Both the position numbers and the translations under genes were made by a program. Shown here in pieces: positions 32,558 through 40,483 of a stretch of DNA of 40,990 bases. The notes below the pieces were generated by a model. It saw only the letters and a program-made list of their open reading frames with translations, made no database searches and had not been told where the DNA came from. Source of the DNA: JALUZX01 sp964561605 (GTDB lineage Bacteria > Planctomycetota > UBA1135 > JALUZX01); the NCBI GenBank assembly GCA_964561605.1, contig CAZLQD010000034.1, positions 1 to 40,990 of the forward strand. The letters are read 5' to 3'. Numbering within the stretch: the first letter of the stretch is position 1; each line of letters opens with the position of its first letter.

Positions 32558-33336
32558 ATTCCACCTTGGCGAAAATCCCCGCTCCCCAAGCCCTTGCCGG
32601 CGGGAGGGATCTTTCCCTCGATCCCCTGGCCGGGCTCCTGGGCCTCCTGGCGGTGATCTTCAGCGTGGTCTCCTTCGGAAAATACGATCTCCTTCCCCTC
32701 TTCCCCTATTTCCTCTTTCCCTTCTTCCTCCTCCGGCTGGTTCCGGGCCGGGCCGGGCCTGTGGCCCGGAGGACCCTCCTCCTCATGCCGCTGGCCGTCC
32801 TGGTCGGAGCGGCCAACCCCTTCCTGGACACCCTTCCCAGGACTCTCCTTCCAGGGGTCGTCCTCCCGGGAGGGTGGATCTCCTTCGCCGGAATCCTGGT
32901 CCGCTTTCTCCTGTGCGTCGGTTCCGCCCTGGCCCTGACGGCGGTCTTCCCCTTCGCCGAACTGGTCCGGGCCACCCGGAGGATGGGCCTCCCCCATCCC
33001 CTCACTTCGGTCCTCCTCTTCCTCTGGCGCTACCTCTCCCTCCTCCTGGAGGAGACGAACCGCATGACCCGGGCCAGGGCGGCCCGGGCCGGGGGAAGGC
33101 CCACCTGGCGCTCGGCGGCGGGCATCATCGGAAACCTCTTCCTGCGCACCCTGGAGCGGGCGGAACGCATCCACGCCTCCATGCTCTCCCGGGGATTCGA
33201 CGGCACCCTTCCGGCCCTGGACGAAAGGCGCATGACCATGGAAGACTGGGCCTTCCTCGCCCTGTGTGCCGGGGCCGCCCTGGGCTGGCGGCTCCTTGCG
33301 CCGGGGTGGATTCCCGCACCGGAGGTCCTTTCATGA
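32554..33336 (+). CDS. cbiQ: ECF transporter transmembrane protein CbiQ
   Basis: The 260-residue membrane T-component couples the ATPase to the metal-binding protein. It has four or five helices, then the cytoplasmic coupling-helix motifs RARAARAGG (about 170-178) and SRGFDG (about 212-217), characteristic of the CbiQ/EcfT family. Between them lies the long amphipathic stretch FLRTLERAERIHASML. The start is a TTG at 32554 whose bases overlap the TGA of cbiM, mimicking an ATGA junction; a TTG at 32566 is a weaker option. Translational coupling is likely in both cases. Its stop overlaps the cbiO ATG. Confidence 0.88.
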   Translation: MNSTLAKIPAPQALAGGRDLSLDPLAGLLGLLAVIFSVVSFGKYDLLPLFPYFLFPFFLLRLVPGRAGPVARRTLLLMPLAVLVGAANPFLDTLPRTLLPGVVLPGGWISFAGILVRFLLCVGSALALTAVFPFAELVRATRRMGLPHPLTSVLLFLWRYLSLLLEETNRMTRARAARAGGRPTWRSAAGIIGNLFLRTLERAERIHASMLSRGFDGTLPALDERRMTMEDWAFLALCAGAALGWRLLAPGWIPAPEVLS

Positions 33337-34196
33337 ACGATCCCGCCCCTCCCCTGCTGGAACTCCGGGAGGTCCGTTTCACCTGGCCCGGAGGGGTCCG
33401 GGCCCTGGACGGAGTGACCTTCTCCATGGAGGAAGGGGAGTCCCTGGCCCTGGTGGGTCCCAACGGGGCGGGAAAGTCCACGACCATGCTGGCCGTCCTG
33501 GGCTTCGTCCGGCCCCAGGAGGGGACCATACGAGTGGCGGGACTTCCCGTCGTGCCCAAGCACTTCCGGGAAGTGCGGCGCCTGGTGGGGGCGGTCTTCC
33601 AGGATCCGGAGGACCAGCTTTTCATGCCCACCCTGGAGGAAGACGTGGCCTTCGGCCCCCTGAACATGGGCCTGTCCAAGAAGGAAGTGGAGGAGCGGGT
33701 CCGGAAGGCCCTGGCCGCCATGGGCCTGGAAGGCATGGAGAAGCGCCCCCCTCACCAGCTCTCGGGAGGGGAGAAACGAAGGGCCGCCCTGGCCACGGTC
33801 CTCTCCATGGATCCCTCCCTCCTGATCCTGGACGAGCCCGCCTCCAACCTGGATCCCCGGGGGAGGAGGATGCTGATCCGTTGGCTCCAGGAGAGCCCCC
33901 TGGCGAAACTCCTCATCACCCACGACCTGGAGATGGTCCTGGACCTATGTCCCAGGGTCCTCCTCATGGACAGAGGGAGGCTCGTGGCCCAAGGGCCCTC
34001 CCTGGAGATCCTCGCCCGGGAGGACCTGATGGCGGCCCACGGCCTGGAGGTCCCCTACTCCCTCAGGGGAGATCACCTCCATCGCTTCCCTCCCCGGGAC
34101 CCCCACCACCAGGAACACCACGAGAAAGGCACACCCCACGCCCATCCCTGGAACCCGCAAGGAGAGGCCCCCCTCCCGGACCGGGAGAGACCCTAG
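33333..34196 (+). CDS. cbiO: ECF transporter ATP-binding protein CbiO with His-rich tail
   Basis: The 287-residue ABC ATPase of the cobalt/nickel importer has Walker A GPNGAGKST (42-50), the Q-loop in AVFQDPEDQLF (87-97), signature LSGGEKRR (143-150), Walker B LLILDEPASNLD (163-174) and the H-loop ITHD (195-198). All key residues are intact. After the ATPase domain a tail of about 45 residues is unusual: eight histidines fall within residues 248-271 (at 248, 250, 258, 259, 262, 263, 269 and 271). That pattern suits Ni2+/Co2+ binding or storage near the transporter. The ATG overlaps the cbiQ stop as ATGA, and GGAGG lies seven bases upstream. Confidence 0.93.
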   Translation: MNDPAPPLLELREVRFTWPGGVRALDGVTFSMEEGESLALVGPNGAGKSTTMLAVLGFVRPQEGTIRVAGLPVVPKHFREVRRLVGAVFQDPEDQLFMPTLEEDVAFGPLNMGLSKKEVEERVRKALAAMGLEGMEKRPPHQLSGGEKRRAALATVLSMDPSLLILDEPASNLDPRGRRMLIRWLQESPLAKLLITHDLEMVLDLCPRVLLMDRGRLVAQGPSLEILAREDLMAAHGLEVPYSLRGDHLHRFPPRDPHHQEHHEKGTPHAHPWNPQGEAPLPDRERP

Positions 34197-34269
34197 GAAA
34201 AATCGGCCGGCCCCGGCTCACCCCGCACTAGAATCGGGCCGATAAGACGAGGGAACGGAAGACCTTCCC

Positions 34270-35964
34270 ATGGCAAGAACCAGGAAAACCAAAGAACCCG
34301 CCCTTCCTCCAGCGCCGGCGGTCCCCTCCGCGGGGCCCCTGCCGCCCTATCCCCAGGGGCGCCCTCCCCGGGACCTGGCCTCCACGAGGAGGCTGGTGGA
34401 CTACGTGGAAGAATTGTGGCGCTGGCGCTGGCTCCTCTTCGGGGCGAGCCTCCTCGGGGCGCTCCTGATGTTCCTCTACGCGGCGGCCAAGCCCAACGTC
34501 TACGTCTCCCGGGCCCAGCTCATGGTCACCGCTCCCAGGGGAAGGGTGGACATCACCCAGGTCCTGGGCCTCAGGCCGGGCCAGACCAACTTCACCCCCA
34601 CCCAGGAGGCCATCGCCATCCTCTCCAGCCGGGATCTCGCCGAAAAGGTGGTGGACAAGGTGGGGCCCGACGAACTCCTCCGGCCCTCCCTGCCTTCTCC
34701 CGAGGAGGACGCCAAGCTGAAGGGCCTCCACGGATTCCTCACGAGGATCCTCCACAATCTCCAGCGGGCCATGATACAGCAAAGGGAGAGCAGGGATTAC
34801 CTCACCAGGGATATAGCGGTCAGGGTCTTCCGTTCCTCCCTGAAGATCTACTGGGCACCCCGCTCTCCCTCGATCCGGGTGGAGTTCCGGTCCAACGACC
34901 CGGCCCGTTCCAGGAAGATCCTCCAGGCCTACCTGGAGGAAGGGCTCCGCTACTACATCGAGTGCCAGTCCTCCAAGGGGGACGATTCCTTCCTCCAGAA
35001 GGAAGTGGACCGGGCCGAAGAGGAATTCCGCAAGGCCCACAAGGCCTTCCAGGATTTCCTGGACAAATACAAGGTCCCCGACGTTCCGGCGGAACTGGCC
35101 CGTCTCCAGGAGGAGCTGGCCAGGCTGGACGAACGGGTCCGCCAGGAACGCCTGAGGATCGCCGCCCTGGAGAAGACCAAGAAGACTCTCCAGGAGAACA
35201 TCCGCCAGTTCCCGCCCTTCCTTCAGACCGAGTCCCAGGTCACGGCCGCCCCCGATCCCGCCCTCCAGCTCCTGGAAGAGGAGATCCTCCGGGTCCAGAT
35301 CGAGCTCGAGAAGGAACGGGCCAAGAGCGCCTCCCCCACGGGTTTCCGGATCCGGGAACTGGAAAAGGAACTTGCCTTCCTGGAAAACCGAAAGAAAGAG
35401 ATCCTCGCCAAGGGTCCCATCCTCACCAAGACCACCCAGAACATCCCCAACCCGGACTACGAGACCCGCAGGACACGGCTCCTGGAGGTCACCCTGGAAC
35501 TCCAGGGGTTGAAGGCATCCCTCCCGGCTCTGGAGAAGGAGGAAGGCGAACTCCGGCGCAGGATCCAGGAGCTCACCGAGCTCGAGCCGGTCTGGACGGA
35601 GCTCCGGTCCCGCCTGAGGCGGGCCCAGGAGCAGCGCACCATCCTGCGCCAGAGGGTCAAGAACTACCGCCTCTCCCGCCAACTGGACGCCCTGGGCATG
35701 TCCAACCTGAAAGTGATCGAGACCCCCTCCCTCGAATTGAAGAAGGAAGGCCCGGTCCGGGGGAAATTCATCCTTGCAGGCTTCTTCGGCGTCCTGATGG
35801 TGCTCTCGCCTCTTCTCATGATCCTGTTCCGCGTATCCACCAGGGTGGACCGGGGGGCCCAGATCACGGCCCTCCTGGGAGTGGAGGTGCCCGCATCGAT
35901 TCCAAGATTGCGAAAAGGATATATCAAGCGTTTCGTCAGGGCCAGGAACCTGGGGTGGGATTGA
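34270..35964 (+). CDS. Wzz/GumC-type polysaccharide co-polymerase
   Basis: The 564-residue inner-membrane protein controls chain length or export of an exopolysaccharide. A Pro-rich cytoplasmic N-terminus (1-35) leads to TM1 (LLFGASLLGALLMFLY, about 56-71), and TM2 follows at about 500-520 (KFILAGFFGVLMVLSPLLMI). Between them are the Wzz domain (VYVSRAQLMVTAP, LSSRDLAEKVV, VRVEFRSNDPARSRKILQAYL) and a long coiled coil (about 240-470) rich in Glu/Lys/Arg, as in GumC and ExoP-like proteins. The short cytoplasmic C-terminus lacks a kinase. The kinase-like gene follows four bases after the stop, so this is the split Wzz plus BY-kinase arrangement. Confidence 0.9.
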   Translation: MARTRKTKEPALPPAPAVPSAGPLPPYPQGRPPRDLASTRRLVDYVEELWRWRWLLFGASLLGALLMFLYAAAKPNVYVSRAQLMVTAPRGRVDITQVLGLRPGQTNFTPTQEAIAILSSRDLAEKVVDKVGPDELLRPSLPSPEEDAKLKGLHGFLTRILHNLQRAMIQQRESRDYLTRDIAVRVFRSSLKIYWAPRSPSIRVEFRSNDPARSRKILQAYLEEGLRYYIECQSSKGDDSFLQKEVDRAEEEFRKAHKAFQDFLDKYKVPDVPAELARLQEELARLDERVRQERLRIAALEKTKKTLQENIRQFPPFLQTESQVTAAPDPALQLLEEEILRVQIELEKERAKSASPTGFRIRELEKELAFLENRKKEILAKGPILTKTTQNIPNPDYETRRTRLLEVTLELQGLKASLPALEKEEGELRRRIQELTELEPVWTELRSRLRRAQEQRTILRQRVKNYRLSRQLDALGMSNLKVIETPSLELKKEGPVRGKFILAGFFGVLMVLSPLLMILFRVSTRVDRGAQITALLGVEVPASIPRLRKGYIKRFVRARNLGWD

Positions 35965-35968
35965 GACC

Positions 35969-36652
35969 ATGAAGCCGGAAAAGCTCCTCCTTCTGGAACC
36001 CGGAAAGTCCCAGGTGGACATGGTCCTCCAGGACGAGATGGGCCAGCTCTGGGCCCACCTGGTGACCCTCTCGGAAAAGGCGGGCGCTCCCTGGAAGAAG
36101 GTGGGGATCGTCTCCTCGGCCTCCAGGGAGGGCTCCACGACGACGGCCATCGCCCTGGCCCGCTACCTGGTCTACGGGCTCCAGAAGACGGCCTGCCTCG
36201 TGGAGGCCAACCTGAGGAGGCCCGTCCTGGGAAGGCTCCTTCCCAGGCTGAAGAAGGGCCCGGGATTCCGGGAGATCCTGGAAGGGACGGCCCAGGTGGA
36301 AGAGACCATCTACCACCTGGATTCCCGGGGGCTCTCGGTCATTCCCGCCGGCCGGGAGGACAGCCCGGCGGGCTACCCCTCCGGGGAAGGCCTGGCCAAG
36401 GCCCTGGACAGGCTCTGCGAGCTCCACGACGCGGTCATCCTGGACTGCCCGCCCCTGGGAATGGCCGCCGAATCCCACTACCTCCTCAAGGGAGTGGACG
36501 CGGCCGTCCTGGTCGTCCAGGCCAGGCGGACCCACCTGGAGACGGTGAGCCAGTCCATCAAGACCATCCGGCACCTGGAGAAGCCCCTGGGCGGCGTGGT
36601 GATGAACGACGTGGTCCACGCCCTGCCGGGAGCCCTCCGGGCCCTCTTCTGA
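35969..36652 (+). CDS. BY-kinase (CpsD/CapB) homologue without the Walker A lysine
   Basis: The 227-residue cytoplasmic product has the fold order of bacterial tyrosine kinases that pair with Wzz proteins: VGIVSSAS before the P-loop, a Walker A' strand TACLVEANLRRP (74-85), the helix after it, LSVIPAG, and Walker B AVILDCPPLG (155-164, D159). Family Walker A is usually x-P-x-E-G-K-S/T-T. Here it reads SSASREGSTTT (49-59), with serine at the lysine position (S56, codon TCC). Walker A' is E-A-N in place of the usual D-x-D. There is no C-terminal tyrosine cluster; the protein ends LPGALRALF. A catalytically weak or dead partner of the Wzz protein is the best reading. The start codon follows the Wzz stop by four bases, so they form an operon. 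Confidence 0.85.
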   Translation: MKPEKLLLLEPGKSQVDMVLQDEMGQLWAHLVTLSEKAGAPWKKVGIVSSASREGSTTTAIALARYLVYGLQKTACLVEANLRRPVLGRLLPRLKKGPGFREILEGTAQVEETIYHLDSRGLSVIPAGREDSPAGYPSGEGLAKALDRLCELHDAVILDCPPLGMAAESHYLLKGVDAAVLVVQARRTHLETVSQSIKTIRHLEKPLGGVVMNDVVHALPGALRALF

Positions 36653-36663
36653 AAAGGCCCTCC

Positions 36664-37980
36664 TCAGGAGGACTCTCCGGCCCCTCCGATCCGGCTCTCC
36701 AGGCCCTCCTCCTTCGAGACCTCCCGGGAAACCAGGGCACCCGCCAGGAAGAGGTGGAAGGGAGTGATGAAGGCGTCTCCCCAAGAGGTGAAGAGGAGCC
36801 ATCCCGTCTGGCCAGCCAGCATGGCGCCCAGAAGGGGCCTGGAGGCGAAAGGGTGGTCCTCCAGGGAAGGGGCCCGCTTGATCAGGGAAAGGATCCATGA
36901 AGTGTAGGCTCCCAGGGACAGGAGCCCCCCTTCCATGATCACCAGAAGCAGGGTTCCGTCGATGATGGGAATCCAGGAATCCCGGGGGATGGGATTTCCC
37001 CAGCCCAGCCAAAGGCGGGCCTGCACGAAAGAGGCGTATGCGTCCACTTCCTGGAACCGGTAGGCCAAGGTCTGGGAGAGTTCCCCCCCTTCCAGGCCCA
37101 GGAAGGAGGACACCTTCCAGGCGTTGCCCCCGAGGACCATCCAGAGGAAGAGGACCACCCCGGCAAGTCCCAGGGCCCCCGAGGGAATCCAGGTCTTCTC
37201 CCGGAAGAAGAAAAAGAACCCCAGCATCAGGAAGGCCCCCAGGATGGGGCCCCGGCTCAGGGAGAAGAGCACGGCCAGGGCGAAAAGGGGAATCTGGAGG
37301 GGGAGCCAGGAGGACTCGTCCCGCCCCGTTTCCTTCTGGTGGATCCGGAAGGCCACGGCCAGCCCCAAGGTCAAGGTCATCAAGGCGCCCAGGAAGAGGG
37401 GCGTATAGAAGAAGACCATGGGCCGGTAGAACCCGAACCTGGGCGGGGAGACCTCCCGGGGGAGGCCGTAGAGGGCGTGGGAGAAAAAGGGCCCGAGAAA
37501 GAATTCCGCCGCCATGAGGAAGACGTAGAAGGTGGCCACGGCGAAGAAGAAAGGAAGCCAGTCCTCCACCTCTTCCTCCTCGCCGAGCCATACCCGCCCC
37601 GCCAGGTAGGGAACCAGGTACTGGACCAGGATGGAGACCAGGCGGCTCCCCGTGGCGTAGGCGCCCTTCCCGGCAGCCAGGTTGGCCGCAACGAGGGCCA
37701 GGATGAAGAGAGACCCCAGGGTGTCGCACAAATTCCACTGGAGGCGCACCAGTTGTCTTCCGCTCACCAGGAGGAGCAAGAGGGCGGGAAAGGAGACGGT
37801 CCCCATTTTGTCCAGGGCAGGTATGGGCCCGGGAATGGTCAGGGTCACCCCGGGGGGGAGGAAGAAGAGGGCCAGGACGAAAGCCCTGGGGATCACCTTC
37901 TCCGGCCCCCAGACCAGGCCCGAAAGAAAGGTCAGGGCCATGAAGGCCAGGAGGACCAGGTGGGGAAAGCCCAGTTCCAT
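36664..37980 (-). CDS. O-antigen ligase / Wzy-like multi-pass membrane protein
   Basis: The 438-residue protein has about ten to twelve hydrophobic helices and the family-typical LFSLSRGPILGAFLML segment (about 238-253), where Wzy_C/WaaL proteins carry a conserved SRG near the ligase or polymerase site. A large loop between late helices (VDAYASFVQARLWLGWGNP, residues about 312-330) fits the periplasmic loop of that family. It would polymerise or ligate lipid-linked polysaccharide units in the periplasm. The ATG at 37980 has AAGGAG six bases upstream. It converges on the BY-kinase homologue with 11 bases between stops. Its neighbours support an exopolysaccharide role. Confidence 0.75.
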   Translation of the reverse strand: MELGFPHLVLLAFMALTFLSGLVWGPEKVIPRAFVLALFFLPPGVTLTIPGPIPALDKMGTVSFPALLLLLVSGRQLVRLQWNLCDTLGSLFILALVAANLAAGKGAYATGSRLVSILVQYLVPYLAGRVWLGEEEEVEDWLPFFFAVATFYVFLMAAEFFLGPFFSHALYGLPREVSPPRFGFYRPMVFFYTPLFLGALMTLTLGLAVAFRIHQKETGRDESSWLPLQIPLFALAVLFSLSRGPILGAFLMLGFFFFFREKTWIPSGALGLAGVVLFLWMVLGGNAWKVSSFLGLEGGELSQTLAYRFQEVDAYASFVQARLWLGWGNPIPRDSWIPIIDGTLLLVIMEGGLLSLGAYTSWILSLIKRAPSLEDHPFASRPLLGAMLAGQTGWLLFTSWGDAFITPFHLFLAGALVSREVSKEEGLESRIGGAGESS

Positions 37981-38045
37981 TCCATCTCCTTGGACAAGCG
38001 GGGCGAGCCTTGACTCCTCATCTATCGCCCGATGGAGTAGCCCGC

Positions 38046-38591
38046 ATGAAGATCTATACCCGAGGCGGCGACCAAGGAGGAACCTCTCTTCCCGGAGGGG
38101 GAAGGAGCCCCAAGGACGGACCCCGCATTCGAGGGTATGGATCCCTGGACGAACTGGCCAGCCTCCTGGGCTGGCTCGCCGCCCAGGAGGAGCTCCAGGA
38201 CCCGGCCCTCCAGGCCCGCATCGAAGGGATCGTCGCCTTTGCCATGGAGGCTGGAAGCTGCGTCGCCCGCGGCTCCGGTTCCCCGCCGGGAGGAAGGCCG
38301 GGAAACGTTGCCGACCTGGAGGCCTGGATGGACGAGATGGACCGGGACCTGCCCGAACTGAAGAGCTTCCTCCTGCCCATGGGGACCCCCGGCGCCGCCG
38401 CCTGCCACCTGGTCCGGAGCCAGTGCCGGCGGATCGAGCGGGAACTGGTCGCCGCCCGGAGGGAGGCCTCCTTTCCCGGCTGGGTCCTGGCCTGGGTCAA
38501 CCGGCTTGGTGACTTCCTCTTCGTCCTGGCCCGCCGCCTGAACCACCTGTCCGGCCGGGGGGACACCCCTTGGGAGGGCCCTCGGACCTGA
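38046..38591 (+). CDS. Cob(I)alamin adenosyltransferase, PduO type
   Basis: The 181-residue trimeric-type enzyme transfers adenosyl from ATP to cob(I)alamin to make adenosylcobalamin. It carries the N-terminal ATP motif KIYTRGGDQGGTSLPGG (2-18), usually TRTGDxGxTxL, then GYGSLDELASLLGWL (about 36-50). The C-terminal signature is RSQCRRIERELV and WVNRLGDFLFVLARRLN, the conserved NRLSD-LF-LAR block of PduO/MMAB. Length matches the short form. The ATG at 38046 has GGAG eight bases upstream. It is divergent from the O-antigen-ligase-like gene. It may serve B12-dependent enzymes elsewhere and links to the cobalt importer at 31595-34196. Confidence 0.9.
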   Translation: MKIYTRGGDQGGTSLPGGGRSPKDGPRIRGYGSLDELASLLGWLAAQEELQDPALQARIEGIVAFAMEAGSCVARGSGSPPGGRPGNVADLEAWMDEMDRDLPELKSFLLPMGTPGAAACHLVRSQCRRIERELVAARREASFPGWVLAWVNRLGDFLFVLARRLNHLSGRGDTPWEGPRT

Positions 38592-38621
38592 TTCCCGGGC
38601 CTCCGGACGGCCGGTTTCCTC

Positions 38622-38649
38622 TTGGAATGGGCGGAGAGCCTGGCAAAAT
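38622..38649 (+). promoter_or_regulatory. Possible promoter of the acyl-CoA dehydrogenase gene
   Basis: TTGGAA (38622-38627), a 16-base spacer and CAAAAT (38644-38649) lie 49 bases before the ATG. Each half matches about four of six consensus bases. Confidence 0.35.
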
Positions 38650-38698
38650 GCCCGGCTTTCCGGCAAAGAGGCCCCCAGAAGCATCCCACGGAGGAGCC

Positions 38699-40360
38699 AT
38701 GATCATCCAGGATTCCAAGTTCAAGAAGATGTACGACCTCTCGGAGGAGCAGCTCATGCTCCGCAAGACCCTGCGGGACTACACCGAGGAGAACATCGTT
38801 CCCCGGCGGGAGGAACTGGACAAGGAAGGCACCTATCCCCACGACGTCCACGCCGACATGGCCGAACTCGGAGTCCTGGGCATGGGGATCGCCGAAGAAC
38901 ACGGGGGCCTGGGAATGGGCATGCTCGAGGCCGCCCTGGTCTACGAGGAGCTGGCCCGGGGATGCACGGGCGTTGCCACGGCCATCGGGGCCAACTCCCT
39001 GGGGAGCGACCCCTTCCACCTCTTCGGGACGGCCGAGCAGAAGGCCAAGTATCTCCCCAAGATCGCCGAAGGGACCATCGCCGCCTACGCCCTGACAGAG
39101 CCCAACGCGGGAAGCGACGTGGGGGGAATCCAGACCACTGCCCGCCCCGAAGCGGACGGGAAGACCTGGAAGATCACGGGACAGAAGACCTTCATCACCA
39201 ACGCCGGCGTGGCCAGCATCTACACCATCTTCGCCCTCACCGATCCCAGCAGGGGTCCCAGGGGCATGTCCTGCTTCATCGCCGAGGTGGATCCCGAGAA
39301 CCTCCCCCCCGGGATCTCCTTCCCCAAGAAGTTCGACAAGATGGGCATCAACGCCTCGGAGACCAGGGAAATTCTCTTCGACGGATTCGTGGTGAGGACC
39401 GAGGACATCGTGGGAGGCAAGCCCAACAGGGGATTCCTCCACGCCATGGGGGTCTTCGACGCCTCCCGCCCCATGATCGGCTCCATGGGTATCGGCCTGG
39501 CCCGCTCCGCCTTCGAGGAAGCCCTGAAGTACGCCCACCAGCGGATCCAGTTCGGGAACCCCATCATCCAGTATAGAGGCCTCAGGGCCATGTTCGTGGA
39601 CATGTGGCTCACCGTGGAGGGGGCAAGGGCCATGGTCCTGGAGGGGGCCCGAAGGGTGGACCGGAAGATCCACCAGGGCACCAAGGAGGACGTGACGGCC
39701 TGGTCGGCCATGGCCAAGCTCATGGGAAGCGAGGCTTCCCGGATCACCCTGGACGCCCTCCAGAGCACGGGCGGCTTCGGCTACATGAACGAGACGCCCT
39801 TCCCCAAGATGGTGCGGGACCACAAGATCCTCGAGATCTACGAAGGAACCAACCAGATCCAGCGCGAGCAAATCGCCCTTCAGGTCCTCAAGGAGTTCCA
39901 GAAGAAGGGAACCGGCGCGCCCCCCGAACTGGAGGAGGCAGCGGGGAAATTCGCCTTCTCCGGCGGAAAGACGGCCGCCCTGGCCTGGAAGGTGATCGAC
40001 GCCACCCTGGAGCAGGCCCGCCGTGAAGAGGCCGGGGAAGAACCCCTCACGGCCCGGCAGGACCTGGTCTGGCTCCTGGGCGAGATGGCGGCCTTCGCCG
40101 AGGCCTCCCGGGCCCTGGCCGCGGCGTGCGGGAAGGCCGGGGAGCCCGAGGGCCACTGGATCCCCGTCCTGGGCGAAGTCTACGCCCGGGAAGCCCTCTT
40201 GAAGGTGGCCGCCCGGGCCGAGAGGGTCCTCCGGGGAGTCCGGCCTTCCGCCGTGGAGACCGTGGCCCCGGTCCTCGAGGAGGCCCGGTCCGCTGCGAAC
40301 GGTCTCTATACGCTCAGGGACAAGCTGGGCGACGTCCTCCTGGAGAACCCTCCCGCCTGA
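38699..40360 (+). CDS. Acyl-CoA dehydrogenase
   Basis: The 553-residue FAD flavoenzyme introduces the alpha-beta double bond in acyl-CoA thioesters. The core (about 15-400) has EEHGGLGMGMLEAALVYEEL, AAYALTEPNAGSDVGGIQTTA (FAD/acyl site), QKTFITNAGVASIY, FDKMGINASETREILFDGF, STGGFGYMNETP and the catalytic Glu E382 in EIYEGTNQIQ. A C-terminal extension of about 150 helical residues follows (LEEAAGKFAFSGG onward), a feature of the longer acyl-CoA dehydrogenases acting with electron-transfer flavoprotein on long or branched chains. Substrate length is not readable. The ATG at 38699 has GGAGG upstream, and an in-frame extension upstream is non-family. A strong terminator-like hairpin follows the stop. 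Confidence 0.93.
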   Translation: MIIQDSKFKKMYDLSEEQLMLRKTLRDYTEENIVPRREELDKEGTYPHDVHADMAELGVLGMGIAEEHGGLGMGMLEAALVYEELARGCTGVATAIGANSLGSDPFHLFGTAEQKAKYLPKIAEGTIAAYALTEPNAGSDVGGIQTTARPEADGKTWKITGQKTFITNAGVASIYTIFALTDPSRGPRGMSCFIAEVDPENLPPGISFPKKFDKMGINASETREILFDGFVVRTEDIVGGKPNRGFLHAMGVFDASRPMIGSMGIGLARSAFEEALKYAHQRIQFGNPIIQYRGLRAMFVDMWLTVEGARAMVLEGARRVDRKIHQGTKEDVTAWSAMAKLMGSEASRITLDALQSTGGFGYMNETPFPKMVRDHKILEIYEGTNQIQREQIALQVLKEFQKKGTGAPPELEEAAGKFAFSGGKTAALAWKVIDATLEQARREEAGEEPLTARQDLVWLLGEMAAFAEASRALAAACGKAGEPEGHWIPVLGEVYAREALLKVAARAERVLRGVRPSAVETVAPVLEEARSAANGLYTLRDKLGDVLLENPPA

Positions 40361-40384
40361 GGGGATTCCGGCGGGGAGCATGAA

Positions 40385-40415
40385 GGAAAGGGCCGCCTCC
40401 GGGGCGGCCCTTTCC
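40385..40415. terminator. 13-bp hairpin between convergent genes
   Basis: GGAAAGGGCCGCC pairs perfectly with GGCGGCCCTTTCC around a five-base loop, 25 bases past the acyl-CoA dehydrogenase stop. The end of the minus-strand gene is 69 bases away. T-rich flanks are short, so it may end both transcripts with modest T help. Confidence 0.65.
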
Positions 40416-40483
40416 TCATCCCCACCTCGCGGCGAGGACCTCCCCTTCCGATCTTCCCGCCTGCCGGCCCGGGAGGGAGGGCC

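Noticed and set aside
34228..36150. A 640-codon open frame on the minus strand opposite the Wzz gene
   Set aside because: It has no domains and is explained as the complement of a coiled-coil gene with strong third-position bias.
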